Source: Kordia jejudonensis | Lineage (GTDB): Bacteria > Bacteroidota > Bacteroidia > Flavobacteriales > Flavobacteriaceae | Assembly: GCF_001005315.1 (NCBI RefSeq) | Contig: NZ_LBMG01000053.1 | Span: forward strand, 1 to 36,454 | Length of the DNA stretch: 36,454 nucleotides | Direction of reading: 5' to 3' | Part shown: positions 1-8,763 of the stretch, in pieces | Layout: each line of letters starts with the position of its first letter | Numbering within the stretch: the stretch's first letter is position 1 | The notes under the pieces: generated by a model | Told to the model about the DNA's origin: nothing | Databases searched by the model: none | What the model saw: only the letters and a program-made list of their open reading frames with translations | Position numbers and translations under genes: made by a program

Positions 1-6
1 CCTTTA

Positions 7-31
7 CAACATCGAGCGCAGTCGAGATGCA
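7..31. repeat. GAGCG-AGTCGA type short hairpin repeat
   Basis: The core ATCGAGCGCAGTCGAGAT is a near-palindrome with TCGA/TCGA and CATC/GATG arms. The same GAGCGnAGTCGA core recurs at 32547-32559 behind dnaK, and a decayed form lies at 13880-13920. Such elements are scattered between genes in many Flavobacteriaceae. Here it is the first of a cluster of hairpins filling the gene-free first 300 bases. Confidence 0.5.
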
Positions 32-63
32 GATATAAAGGAATCAATTGAAAAGTTAAGTGG

Positions 64-88
64 ATTCCGCAATACATGCGGAATGACA
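64..88. repeat. Hairpin repeat ending in GAATGACA
   Basis: Perfect 7-bp stem, ATTCCGC at 64-70 and GCGGAAT at 78-84, with a 7-base loop, then GACA. Read on the minus strand it begins TGTCATTCCGC, so it belongs to the same GTCATTCC family as the elements at 138-160 and 204-227, in opposite orientation. Confidence 0.55.
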
Positions 89-137
89 GATTAGCGATTT
101 AGTTGAATTAAATCCTTTTGTAGAACGGGATTACATT

Positions 138-160
138 GTCATTCCTGCGAAGGCAGGAAT
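138..160. repeat. GTCATTCC hairpin repeat
   Basis: GTC followed by a perfect 8-bp stem, ATTCCTGC at 141-148 and GCAGGAAT at 153-160, with loop GAAG. This is a classic dispersed intergenic element found in many bacteria. A degraded relative lies at 28304-28329. Confidence 0.6.
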
Positions 161-203
161 CTATTTATTAGATTGAATGATTAAACGTTTAAAGTTTCTT
201 AAC

Positions 204-227
204 GTCATTCTGAACTTGATTCAGAAT
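204..227. repeat. GTCATTCT hairpin repeat
   Basis: GTC followed by a perfect 8-bp stem, ATTCTGAA at 207-214 and TTCAGAAT at 220-227, with loop CTTGA. Same architecture as the element at 138-160 but with a different stem, as if the stem had diverged by compensated changes. Confidence 0.55.
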
Positions 228-266
228 CTCATTACAGTGATTTCTTAGGATTATGTGAAACAGAAT

Positions 267-302
267 CAAACTGAATCAAGTTTAGCACAAGAGTTCAGTT
301 TG
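267..302. repeat. Inverted repeat CAAACTGAA / TTCAGTTTG
   Basis: A 9-bp perfect inverted repeat, 267-275 and 294-302, separated by 18 bases. It is the fifth palindromic element in 300 gene-free bases. No T-run follows, so it is not an obvious terminator. Confidence 0.4.
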
Positions 303-490
303 ACGAAAGTTGCGATTCTTCAAATCAACAAAGTTATCAATCAAACCCAAAGTCGTCTCTTCGAGTGATTTTCTTAATAGAATGAAGAAAATTGTATCGA
401 GAAGTGTTAATACAATAATCCATTTTTACATAAAACGATATTTAAAAAAATTATTGGTACGAATTACAAATTCGCACCAGCGAAGGTTTG

Positions 491-578
491 CATTCTCAAA
501 ACCCAATACCCAAAACCCAAAACCCAATACTCAATACTAACACCCCAATACTAACAACCCAATACTAACATCCCAAAA
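491..578 (-). repeat. C/A-rich heptamer tract (G-rich on minus strand), downstream of tsaD
   Basis: The tract starts directly after the tsaD stop codon on the minus strand. Four CCC triplets at 502-504, 509-511, 516-518 and 523-525 are each separated by exactly 4 bases. The minus strand therefore reads G3N4G3N4G3N4G3, which meets the standard G-quadruplex pattern. Further on, the 14-base unit CCCAATACTAACA plus one base is repeated about three times (543-572). Related tracts follow guaC and panB, also directly behind their stop codons. Confidence 0.6.
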
Positions 579-1601
579 CTATATCTTGATTCTAGAATTT
601 GCCGTAACAGCTTCATCCGTAAAATCTTCCTGTAAATATTTCAAATAACCAACAATTCCAATCATTGCGGCATTGTCTGTCGTGTATTCAAACTTTGGAA
701 TATGTGATGTCCAACCGAATTTAAACTCGCCATCTTTCAACGCTTTCCGAATGGCAGAATTTGCAGAAACGCCACCGCCAATTGCAATCGTTTTAATGCC
801 TGTTTGCTTGGACGCTTTTTTCAATTTATCCAAAATAATATTCACAATCGTATATTGAATAGAAGCACAAATATCTTTCAAATTCTCTTCAATAAAGTTT
901 GGATTTTCCTTTGTTTGCTTCTGAATGAAATATAAAATTGCTGTTTTCAATCCTGAAAAACTAAAATTTAACCCTTCAACTTTCGGTTTCGGAAATGGAA
1001 ACGCTTTCGGATTTCCTTCTTTTGCCAAGGTATCAATAATTGGTCCCGCAGGATAGGTTAATCCTAAAATTTTACCACTTTTATCATAGGCTTCTCCAAC
1101 AGCATCATCAATAGTTTCGCCAATCACTTCCATCTCAAAATGATGTTTTACCACTACAATTTGCGTATGTCCACCAGAAATGGTCATTGCCAAAAATGGA
1201 AACTCAGGAATCTTCTGCGCATCATCTTCAATAAAATGTGCTAAAATGTGCGCTTGCATATGATTGACTTCAATCAGTGGAATAGCCAATCCAAGTGCCA
1301 ACGACTTTGCAAAGGAAGTTCCTACCAATAACGAACCCATTAATCCAGGTCCGCGCGTAAAAGCTATGGCAGTTAGCTGTTTTTTATCGATATTTGCGTT
1401 AGCTAATGCTTGATGTACGACAGGAACAATATTTTGTTGATGTGCACGCGACGCCAATTCAGGAACAACACCACCGTATGCTTCATGAATTTTTTGATTT
1501 GCGACAACATTTGATAACACTTTCGCGTTCTTTAATACCGCAGCAGAAGTATCGTCACACGAGGATTCAATAGCTAAAATATATACATCTTTGGTGCTCA
1601 T
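579..1601 (-). CDS. tsaD: tRNA N6-adenosine threonylcarbamoyltransferase TsaD
   Basis: About 340 residues, the usual length for TsaD (Kae1/Qri7 family), the subunit that transfers the threonylcarbamoyl group to A37 of ANN-decoding tRNAs. The N-terminus carries the ASKHA signature ILAIESSCDDTSAAV. The metal-binding motif NHMQAHILAH and the later TTDNAAMIG segment supply the family's His, His and Asp ligands, and GGHTQIV and GGGVSANSAIR form the nucleotide-binding region. Two in-frame ATGs lie 9 bases apart (1610 and 1601). I chose 1601 because homologues usually begin close to MSTK; 1610 remains possible. It is transcribed divergently from tamB. The product is expected to be cytoplasmic and to act with TsaB and TsaE, whose genes are not in this window. 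Confidence 0.95.
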   Translation of the reverse strand: MSTKDVYILAIESSCDDTSAAVLKNAKVLSNVVANQKIHEAYGGVVPELASRAHQQNIVPVVHQALANANIDKKQLTAIAFTRGPGLMGSLLVGTSFAKSLALGLAIPLIEVNHMQAHILAHFIEDDAQKIPEFPFLAMTISGGHTQIVVVKHHFEMEVIGETIDDAVGEAYDKSGKILGLTYPAGPIIDTLAKEGNPKAFPFPKPKVEGLNFSFSGLKTAILYFIQKQTKENPNFIEENLKDICASIQYTIVNIILDKLKKASKQTGIKTIAIGGGVSANSAIRKALKDGEFKFGWTSHIPKFEYTTDNAAMIGIVGYLKYLQEDFTDEAVTANSRIKI

Positions 1602-1637
1602 AAATTTCAAAAGGCATGAAAATTGATAATAAGTTCA

Positions 1638-1645
1638 CAAAGATA
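1638..1645 (-). promoter_or_regulatory. Candidate -7 element for tsaD (TATCTTTG)
   Basis: On the minus strand TATCTTTG matches the Bacteroidota -7 consensus TAnnTTTG perfectly and lies about 37 bases before the tsaD ATG. No matching TTG/TTTG -33 element was found at 17-23 bases upstream, so support is partial. Confidence 0.35.
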
Positions 1646-1772
1646 TGCTAAACATCGTGTTTTGTATGAATTTTTTTGTGAATTTGCAGTGTCAATCATG
1701 AAGCCTAACCTTTAATCCTGAAACGTCATCAAAAGAGTCTGGAAAATAATAAAGCGTATCGTAGTAGCAATT

Positions 1773-4700
1773 GTGCTACTATTTATGTTTTTGATACTTT
1801 TCTTTTCAATTCCTGCTGTGCAAACGGCCGTTGGACAAAAAGCGACAAATTGGTTAAATGATAGATACAAAACCAATATCAATATTGATCGTATTGGATT
1901 AAAGTGGAATGGCGATATTTCTTTGAAAGATATTTACATAGAAGACTATTTGCAAGATACGCTAATTCATGTGCAAACGCTAGAAGCTTCTATGTTGAGC
2001 TTCCAAAATGCAATCAATAGTAAACTGGAATTTGGTGGTGTAAAAGTAGATGGATTAACCTTAAACATCAACACTGAAAAAGATTCTGTTGATACTACGT
2101 TAGATGTTTTTATTGCCAAACTCGATTCCGAGCCTTCCGATGGAACGCCTTCAAACTTCTTGTTGACGACTTCAAAACTAACACTCTCAAACAGTAAATT
2201 TAGATACAAAGATCAAAATAATCAAGCGACGAATATTCTTGACTTTCAAGAACTTTCAGGAGTTGTAAATGACTTCAAAGTGCAAGGTCCAAATGTATAT
2301 GGAGATGTCACAGGATTAACCTTTTTGGATCATAGAGGATTGCGTGTAGATGAAATGAATTCCAAGTTTCAGTATACACTGACGCAAATGCGTTTTGAAG
2401 AATTATTGATCAAAACAAAAGGTTCTACATTGGATGGAATTGTTGTGTTTGATTACAATCGAGAAGATTTTGCTAACTTTTTAGACAAAGTAAAAGTCAC
2501 CGCAAGCTTTGTAGATTCTGAAATTGATTTTACCGAAGTCAACTATTTTTACGACGAATTTGGAAATAGAAAAGGGAAGTTTTCAGCAGATATTACGGGT
2601 GTTTTAAATGATTTTACGACAGAAAATTTTACGTTCAATTCGCCAGGCACGGTGATTAAGGGCGATGTGCGTTATCAAAACGTATTTACGTCAACACGAC
2701 CTTTTTATATGAAAGGCGACTTTGATCGCTTGTCTTCAAACTACTTTCAATTGCGTACGTTTTTACCAAATTTATTAGGTAGAACATTGCCATCATCTTT
2801 TCAAAAGTTTGGACAATTTAACATTCGTGGAATAACAGAAATTACAGAAAAAACAATTGACGCAAACTTAATTATTGACACAGAAATTGGAAGTTCTGTT
2901 TCGGATTTAAAACTCACTGAAATTGATGACATTGATAATGCTTCCTACAAAGGGAAAGTTACATTTGAAAATTTCGATTTGGGTATATTGGTTGATGATC
3001 CATTGATTGGAGAAGTAACACTGGATGCAGATGTTGACGGAAAAGGATTTACACAAGAAAAACTAAATACAGAAATTGTCGGACGTATTTTTAAATTACA
3101 ATACAATAATTACGAATACAAAAATCTGAACGTTTCAGGAGTTTTAAAGGATCAACTATTTGATGGAAACCTAGTTTCAAACGATCCAAATGCAAAGTTC
3201 AACTTTCAAGGATTGGCAGATTTATCAGGTGTTGAAAATGAATTTAGATTCAAAGCATCCATCGACGTATTGGATTTACACAAGCTAAATTTTATCAAGA
3301 GAGATCGAATTTCGGTACTAAAAGGAGATGTCGTGTTGGATGTGGTTGGAAACAATATTGACAATATGGCTGGTGATATTTTCTTCAAGAAAATTGCCTA
3401 CACCAATCAAAATGCAACCTATTCTTTTCAGAATTTTAAGGTAACTTCGGAGTTCGACAAAGACATTCGAAAAATAAGTATCAACTCACCAGATATCATT
3501 GAAGGAACGCTTACAGGACGTTTTCACTTTGATGAAGTTATTGATTTAGTGCAAAACTCTGTGGGTAGTATTTATACCAATTACAGACCTATTAAAGTAC
3601 TTCCGAATCAATACTTGACCTTCAATTTTAAAATTTACAATAAAATTGTAGATGTATTTCTACCAGATGTCGAATTGTCTAAAAACACATCATTACGTGG
3701 AAGTATCATTGGCGATGAAAACAAATTTAAACTCACCTTTAAAACACCACAAATTATTGTTGATGAAAATGTAGTGGACAATGTAGAATTGCAAATAGAC
3801 AACAAAAACCCAGTATTCAACACCTATTTGGAAGTTGCAGGAATTACCACAAAATGGTATGATGCGAGTGAATTTAACCTCATCAACAAAACCATCAACG
3901 ACACGCTGTTTTTTAGAACGGAATTCAAAGGCGGAAAAAATCTAAATGATATTTACAACCTAAGTTTTTATCACACAATTGATAGTACAAACAAGTCGGT
4001 TGTTGGACTCAAAAAATCGGATGTTTCATTTAGAGGAAACAAATGGTTTGTCAACAATGAAAATGATCGTAAAAATAGATTCATCTTTAACAAAACGCTC
4101 GATTCTATCTTCATTGAAAAAATTGTCATGAATCATGAAAATGAAGAAATTGACTTAGAAGGGCAATTATTTGGCAAAAACAATAAAAGCATCAAGCTAC
4201 AATTTAAAAATGTTGGCTTAGAAAAAATAACACCTTCTATTGATAGTATTCGCTTGGGCGGAACGGTCAATGGAAAGTTAGACATCAAACAAATAAATGG
4301 CGGATATGTGCCAAAATCCAAGCTTGATATCGCAAATTTATTAGTCAATGATAAACTGCTAGGCGATTTAAATATTGATATTGAAGGAGGCGAAAATCTT
4401 GAAAAATTTGATGTCAATGCAAAGCTAGTCAATGAAACCATTGAATCATTGGTTGCTGTTGGAAAAATTGATATTTCGGGTAGTATCAATAAAATTGATA
4501 TTGATGCAAAAATAGACAAGTTTGATATTTCTCCGTTTAGTGCATTAGGAGAAGACGTTATTACAGATATTCGCGGGTTAATTTCTGGAGAAGCCAACGT
4601 TATTGGAAACTTAAACAATCCGGCTATCAATGGAGAACTTAGTATTTTAGCGGGCGGATTGTACATTCCGTACCTCAATGTCGATTTGGATATGGCAAAC

Positions 4701-6269
4701 AGTTCCATTGTAAAACTCTATGATCAAACGTTCGAATTTGACAATGTTACCATCTTAGATACACAAGATTATACCAAAGGACAACTCAACGGAACCATTT
4801 CGCATACTTCATTTGACGATTGGCGTTTGGGACTCAACCTGAACACAGATCGTTTATTAGTACTAAATACCGACTTCGATGACGACGAAGAAACACTGTA
4901 TTACGGAACAGGATATATCAGTGGCGAAGCTTGGATAGAAGGTCCAACAGATGAACTCTTAATTCGTGTAGAAGGAACGACGGAAAAAGGAACTTCTCTA
5001 AAAATTCCGATCAGTGATGTTGCTTCCATTGGAGATGCTTCTTTCATAAAATTTGTAAACAAAGAAGAATTCTTTGATCCTGAAAAACAAGCCGAAAATG
5101 CCCTAAATGATTTCAAAGGATTGGAATTAAAATTTGATTTGGATGTAACGCCAGATGCAGAAATAGAAATTGTTGTAGACAAAAATACGGGAAGCACCAT
5201 CAAAGGAAGTGGAGTAGGAAGTTTGTTGATGGAAATTAATACCAATGGTAAATTTAACATGTGGGGAGATTTTATTACCTACAAAGGCGAATACAATTTT
5301 AAATATCGTGGAATCATCAATAAAAAATTTACGGTAAAGCCTGAAGGAACTATCAACTGGGAAGGCGATCCTTTCAAAGCACAATTAAATGTAGAAGCTG
5401 TATACAATTTGGAAGCCAATCCAGATGTACTGTTAGACAGTCCAACATTCAACAAAAAAATTCCAGTAGAAGTTGGCATTCGTCTCAGAGGAGATTTACT
5501 AAAACCAGATCCTGTATTCAATATCACATTCCCAACAACACGTGGCGTTGCACAATCAGAACTGACAGATTTCTTGTTAAACGATGATGACAAACGAAGA
5601 TTACAGGCACTTTCATTACTATCGCAAGGACGATTTGTAAACCAAGTCAACATCAATCAAAATGCAATCACAGGAAATCTTATCGAAACTGCTACGGGCA
5701 TCATTAACGATGCACTTACAGGCGAAGGAAATGGTAAACTAAATGTATCGCTAAATTACAGTCAGGCTGATCGTTCTAATCAGTTAAACTTTGAAACATC
5801 CGATCAGTTAGGATTTCGAGTTTCGAGTCAAATAAGTGATAAAGTTACGTTCAATGGACAATTAGGAGTTCCTGTTGGCGGAGTCACACAAACGGCAATT
5901 GTTGGAGATGCGGAAGTAGAAATTTCGTTAAACGAAGATCGATCGCTGACGGCTAAAATATTCAATCGCCAAAATCAAATTCAATACGTAGGGGAAATTC
6001 AAGGTTTCACACAGGGAATAGGTTTGTCATACCAAGTAGACTTTGACACTTTAAAAGAATTGGTAGATAAAGTTTTTAAGGGGAAAAAGAAAATGGCGGA
6101 AGAAAAGAAAAAACAAGAAGAAGCAGAAGCCAAAGCTGGTGGCGGATTTATTCAATTTGAAGATAAAAAGGATACAAAAAAAGAAACCAAAAAACCGACA
6201 ACTGCTAAAAAAGAAGAAAAAGAAGAAGAATCTGAAAAAACTGAAGCTAAAAAAGCAGGAGAAAAATAA
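1773..6269 (+). CDS. tamB: Translocation/assembly module TamB (DUF490/AsmA-like)
   Basis: A protein of about 1,498 residues with an N-terminal hydrophobic anchor followed by a very long beta-rich region. The segment around residues 1040-1400 matches the TamB C-terminal domain style, for example GSGVGSLLMEINTNGKFNMWG. TamB spans the periplasm and works with a BamA-like partner in moving lipids or outer-membrane proteins. The last 60 residues or so are a Lys/Glu-rich low-complexity tail. The tsaD-tamB divergent pair is, as far as I recall, common in Flavobacteriia. The start is odd: the only standard start codon before the conserved region is GTG at 1773, inside the hydrophobic segment. In-frame codons upstream, back to a TGA at 1719-1721, encode the basic stretch IKRVWKIIKRIVVAI expected in front of a membrane anchor but contain no ATG, GTG or TTG. 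The true N-terminus is therefore probably longer. Confidence 0.88.
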   Translation: MLLFMFLILFFSIPAVQTAVGQKATNWLNDRYKTNINIDRIGLKWNGDISLKDIYIEDYLQDTLIHVQTLEASMLSFQNAINSKLEFGGVKVDGLTLNINTEKDSVDTTLDVFIAKLDSEPSDGTPSNFLLTTSKLTLSNSKFRYKDQNNQATNILDFQELSGVVNDFKVQGPNVYGDVTGLTFLDHRGLRVDEMNSKFQYTLTQMRFEELLIKTKGSTLDGIVVFDYNREDFANFLDKVKVTASFVDSEIDFTEVNYFYDEFGNRKGKFSADITGVLNDFTTENFTFNSPGTVIKGDVRYQNVFTSTRPFYMKGDFDRLSSNYFQLRTFLPNLLGRTLPSSFQKFGQFNIRGITEITEKTIDANLIIDTEIGSSVSDLKLTEIDDIDNASYKGKVTFENFDLGILVDDPLIGEVTLDADVDGKGFTQEKLNTEIVGRIFKLQYNNYEYKNLNVSGVLKDQLFDGNLVSNDPNAKFNFQGLADLSGVENEFRFKASIDVLDLHKLNFIKRDRISVLKGDVVLDVVGNNIDNMAGDIFFKKIAYTNQNATYSFQNFKVTSEFDKDIRKISINSPDIIEGTLTGRFHFDEVIDLVQNSVGSIYTNYRPIKVLPNQYLTFNFKIYNKIVDVFLPDVELSKNTSLRGSIIGDENKFKLTFKTPQIIVDENVVDNVELQIDNKNPVFNTYLEVAGITTKWYDASEFNLINKTINDTLFFRTEFKGGKNLNDIYNLSFYHTIDSTNKSVVGLKKSDVSFRGNKWFVNNENDRKNRFIFNKTLDSIFIEKIVMNHENEEIDLEGQLFGKNNKSIKLQFKNVGLEKITPSIDSIRLGGTVNGKLDIKQINGGYVPKSKLDIANLLVNDKLLGDLNIDIEGGENLEKFDVNAKLVNETIESLVAVGKIDISGSINKIDIDAKIDKFDISPFSALGEDVITDIRGLISGEANVIGNLNNPAINGELSILAGGLYIPYLNVDLDMANSSIVKLYDQTFEFDNVTILDTQDYTKGQLNGTISHTSFDDWRLGLNLNTDRLLVLNTDFDDDEETLYYGTGYISGEAWIEGPTDELLIRVEGTTEKGTSLKIPISDVASIGDASFIKFVNKEEFFDPEKQAENALNDFKGLELKFDLDVTPDAEIEIVVDKNTGSTIKGSGVGSLLMEINTNGKFNMWGDFITYKGEYNFKYRGIINKKFTVKPEGTINWEGDPFKAQLNVEAVYNLEANPDVLLDSPTFNKKIPVEVGIRLRGDLLKPDPVFNITFPTTRGVAQSELTDFLLNDDDKRRLQALSLLSQGRFVNQVNINQNAITGNLIETATGIINDALTGEGNGKLNVSLNYSQADRSNQLNFETSDQLGFRVSSQISDKVTFNGQLGVPVGGVTQTAIVGDAEVEISLNEDRSLTAKIFNRQNQIQYVGEIQGFTQGIGLSYQVDFDTLKELVDKVFKGKKKMAEEKKKQEEAEAKAGGGFIQFEDKKDTKKETKKPTTAKKEEKEEESEKTEAKKAGEK

Positions 6270-6318
6270 TAGTATCTAAAATCAGTTGCATCTTCAAAAG
6301 CCTATATTCCTATTACTT

Positions 6319-6634
6319 ACTATTTAAATACGGTTGCATACTATTTCATTTCGGTTCAGGAATGGGCGTGACCCCTTTTGGAACCCTTTTGAAGCGGTTC
6401 TTAACCATTTTTATTAGGTTCTTTAGTGGGTACAACCCCTGCAAGAACCTATTATATTCGGTTGCGAACCGAATTTATCCCTTACAGAACCGCATCAAAC
6501 CTGTGTGGAACCGAAAAATATCCTTCATACAACCGCTATGTACCACTACACAACTCAAAATAACCCGTAATCAACGGTATTTAAGGTATACACTACCTTT
6601 TTTAGTGCACAAACGACCTTAATTGTAGCAATCA
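6319..6634. repeat. Degenerate 21-bp array with AACC/GGTT half-sites phased at about 10.5 bp
   Basis: About fifteen 21-base units. AACC or a one-base variant begins at 6382, 6403, 6434, 6446, 6467, 6488, 6498, 6509, 6531, 6541, 6552, 6562, 6573, 6594 and 6615. All intervals are close to multiples of 10.6 bases. The opposite-strand motif GGTT lies at 6332, 6353, 6396, 6417 and 6460, with spacings 21, 43, 21 and 43. GGTT precedes AACC by 7 bases at 6396/6403 and 6460/6467, giving a palindrome CGGTT-GCG-AACCG at 6459-6471. Adjacent units 6382-6402 and 6403-6423 agree at about 16 of 21 positions, so the bases between the motifs drift more than the motifs do. The array sits in the gap before the secreted-protein operon and fills most of 6270-6640. 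Confidence 0.65.
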
Positions 6635-6722
6635 TATATAGGTAAAAACTAGGTTGGTATAGTAAAACAATATTCACTTAATATTTTTTTGTTCCCTTGT
6701 TAGGTTCAACAAACAAGAATAT

Positions 6723-6740
6723 TCCCCTGTAAAAAGGGGA
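6723..6740. repeat. Short hairpin TCCCCT / AGGGGA
   Basis: A 6-bp GC-rich stem with a 6-base A-rich loop, flanked by ATT before and GGATTCC after. It could be another dispersed repeat or a weak structural element. No T-run follows, so it is not called a terminator. Confidence 0.3.
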
Positions 6741-6776
6741 GGATTCCACTTACAAAACGCATTTATTCTAAGTTTA

Positions 6777-6806
6777 TTTGTAGTGAAGTAACGTATCGTA
6801 CATTTC
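6777..6806 (+). promoter_or_regulatory. Candidate promoter of the secreted-protein operon
   Basis: TTTG at 6777-6780, an 18-base spacer, then TACATTTC at 6799-6806, which is 7 of 8 against the Bacteroidota -7 consensus TAnnTTTG. The predicted start near 6813 leaves a leader of about 46 bases before the ATG at 6859. The 21-bp array ends about 140 bases upstream, so it could act as an upstream regulatory region. Confidence 0.45.
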
Positions 6807-6858
6807 CCTTTCCCCTAAAACTGAATTGCTTTTAAAAATAACCCTTAAAAACAATTTT

Positions 6859-8763
6859 ATGAGAAATCATTTATTACCCCTTTTTAGACTCGCATTGGTG
6901 GTGTTGTTGTCTTTTATTTTTTCTAATTGTGAACAAGATGAAGTTAGTTCTGATACTGACGAAATCACAAAACAACATAATAGAGTACAGATAAATACTA
7001 ATAACGAAGTTTCAAAGTCTGCTATTGATTTTATCAAAACAAAAACAAACAATTCGTTTGCAGTAACACATTACAAAGGAAAAGTATTCCTTTCAGAAGC
7101 CACAAGCAACGCCAAAAATACAAATTTGGGAACTGTTGATACCAGCAAAGAAATCGTAGTGCTCAACGAAACCAATACTAAACACACCTTTAAAGTTATT
7201 GACAACGATAATGATAGTAATACCTATACCAATCTTATTGTGGTTGAAACGGAAACAACAACCTATGAATATTTTATAAAATACACTGTAAACGAAGGTG
7301 TTACGATACACGATGAAGAAGGAAATCTTGATTTTTCACAATTTCGTGGACGTATAGAAACTTTTAATAGTGAAGGCGATCTCATTGGCGATGTACTCAT
7401 AGAAGATGGAAGTATCAGTACACAGACAGGACAGTTTGCACCTTGTCCTGATGAACCTATAGACGATACAACAACCCCTAACGATCCGCCAAGTAATGAC
7501 GGTGCTACAAGTAGTTCTAGCAATAGCGCAGGAATTGATGGAAGCGATACAGGAAGTACAAGTTCGCCAATAGATAATACCGAAAATGGCGGTTGGTTTG
7601 CAAGCTCAGACAGTGATGATTGTGGTTTACAATGGAGTTATGCACAATGCGGTTGTGGCGGTACGGCAAACGGACATGCTCCAAGTGGACCAGATTGTTG
7701 TCAAGGGAGTCCACTAACCATAACAGATTGCAACGGAAACCTTGTAACACAAGGAAGAGACAGCAATACCAACACAATGTTTAAGCGTGATCCTACCGAT
7801 CCGTGTGATGATGGTGCTGTTGGCGTGATTCTTGATGAAACGATTATAAGATCAATTTTAAATTGTATTAACGGATTATCACTAAGTATGAATGATAACA
7901 CTACCATAGATCCAGAAATTGCACAACAAAACAATTTAACGGCAACTGATTGGATGGAAATTAGTAACTTTCTTGATGAGAATTATTGTAGTGAAGATGC
8001 ACAACAGGAAGTTATTGATAATTTAATTAATGAATATGATGATTATAAGATTTTAAATGAACTAGAAGGAAAAGCTCTTTGTGTATATAATAAGTTAAAG
8101 TCTACAAGTTCAGGTTTTAAAAATGCTATTAAAAAGTTTGATGGGGATTTTCCTGTCGCGCATTTGAAGTTAGAAAGTACAATTTTAGGTGGCACTGCAA
8201 AAGGGTTGACTGTACCTCCTGCAAATTGTACGTTAGAAATAAATTCTCCTGATTATGTTATAACAGTCCAAGTAAATAGTTCAAATAATCAATATGGGCA
8301 TCCTCAAAGACCAAATTTATTAATTGCCAAAACTATTATACATGAAGTTATACATGCTGAAATGTTTAGAAAATTATTATCACTAGCCAAGCAAGGGCAT
8401 TTAGATTTTTCAGGTCAATCAGCGGAACAACAGACAAACTATATGATTAGTATTAGAGGAAATTTTCCAGGTGTGTATGACTATATGAGAAGATATAACA
8501 ATTGGCAACATCAACAAATGGCAACACATTACAGAGAAACTATTGCTAGAATACTACAAGAGTTTAGTACTGGAAATAAAGTTCCTGATAATGAGCAACC
8601 ACTTCAATTATATATGGATTTATCATGGGAAGGACTAATTTACGAGAACGGAACTAATGCTATTCAAAGTTGGATGCAGTTGACTCAGGTTGAAAGAGAT
8701 AGGATAGAATCTGTAATTTCAAACTATATAACTAATAATATTAATGAAACATGTACAGAATGA
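6859..8763 (+). CDS. Putative lipoprotein with HExxH metalloprotease-like motif
   Basis: 634 residues, not matched by me to a named family. The start at 6859 gives a lipoprotein signal: basic MRNH, a hydrophobic stretch, then FSNC with the lipidated Cys around residue 21. An in-frame ATG at 6826 would add 11 residues and spoil the signal. The middle (about residues 190-290) is a Ser/Asp/Thr-rich linker followed by a Cys-rich patch containing CGCGG and CC pairs. Near the C-terminus, IIHEVIHAEMF places HExxH at residues 495-499, the zinc-binding helix of gluzincin-type peptidases. Glu560 in HYRETIAR is a reasonable candidate for the third ligand. It heads five closely spaced genes for exported proteins. 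Its stop overlaps the next start as ATGA, implying translational coupling. A zinc peptidase is likely but not proven. Confidence 0.8.
   Translation: MRNHLLPLFRLALVVLLSFIFSNCEQDEVSSDTDEITKQHNRVQINTNNEVSKSAIDFIKTKTNNSFAVTHYKGKVFLSEATSNAKNTNLGTVDTSKEIVVLNETNTKHTFKVIDNDNDSNTYTNLIVVETETTTYEYFIKYTVNEGVTIHDEEGNLDFSQFRGRIETFNSEGDLIGDVLIEDGSISTQTGQFAPCPDEPIDDTTTPNDPPSNDGATSSSSNSAGIDGSDTGSTSSPIDNTENGGWFASSDSDDCGLQWSYAQCGCGGTANGHAPSGPDCCQGSPLTITDCNGNLVTQGRDSNTNTMFKRDPTDPCDDGAVGVILDETIIRSILNCINGLSLSMNDNTTIDPEIAQQNNLTATDWMEISNFLDENYCSEDAQQEVIDNLINEYDDYKILNELEGKALCVYNKLKSTSSGFKNAIKKFDGDFPVAHLKLESTILGGTAKGLTVPPANCTLEINSPDYVITVQVNSSNNQYGHPQRPNLLIAKTIIHEVIHAEMFRKLLSLAKQGHLDFSGQSAEQQTNYMISIRGNFPGVYDYMRRYNNWQHQQMATHYRETIARILQEFSTGNKVPDNEQPLQLYMDLSWEGLIYENGTNAIQSWMQLTQVERDRIESVISNYITNNINETCTE

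Noticed and set aside
310-540. A 76-codon plus-strand reading frame
   Set aside because: It runs into the C/A-rich heptamer tract, has a poor start, and its C-terminus is only the translated repeat.
4133-4708. Long antisense frames inside tamB, and 32022-32621 inside and just beyond the end of dnaK
   Set aside because: They mirror the codon use of the real genes on the other strand and resemble no protein.
6362-6622. An 86-codon plus-strand reading frame over the 21-bp array
   Set aside because: A 21-base period keeps the frame open and gives a false 7-residue repeat. The half-unit spacing of 10-11 bases does not fit codons, and there is no signal of a real protein.
6319-6634. CRISPR array
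   Set aside because: The period is only 21 bases, there are no constant repeats with distinct spacers, and no cas gene is present.
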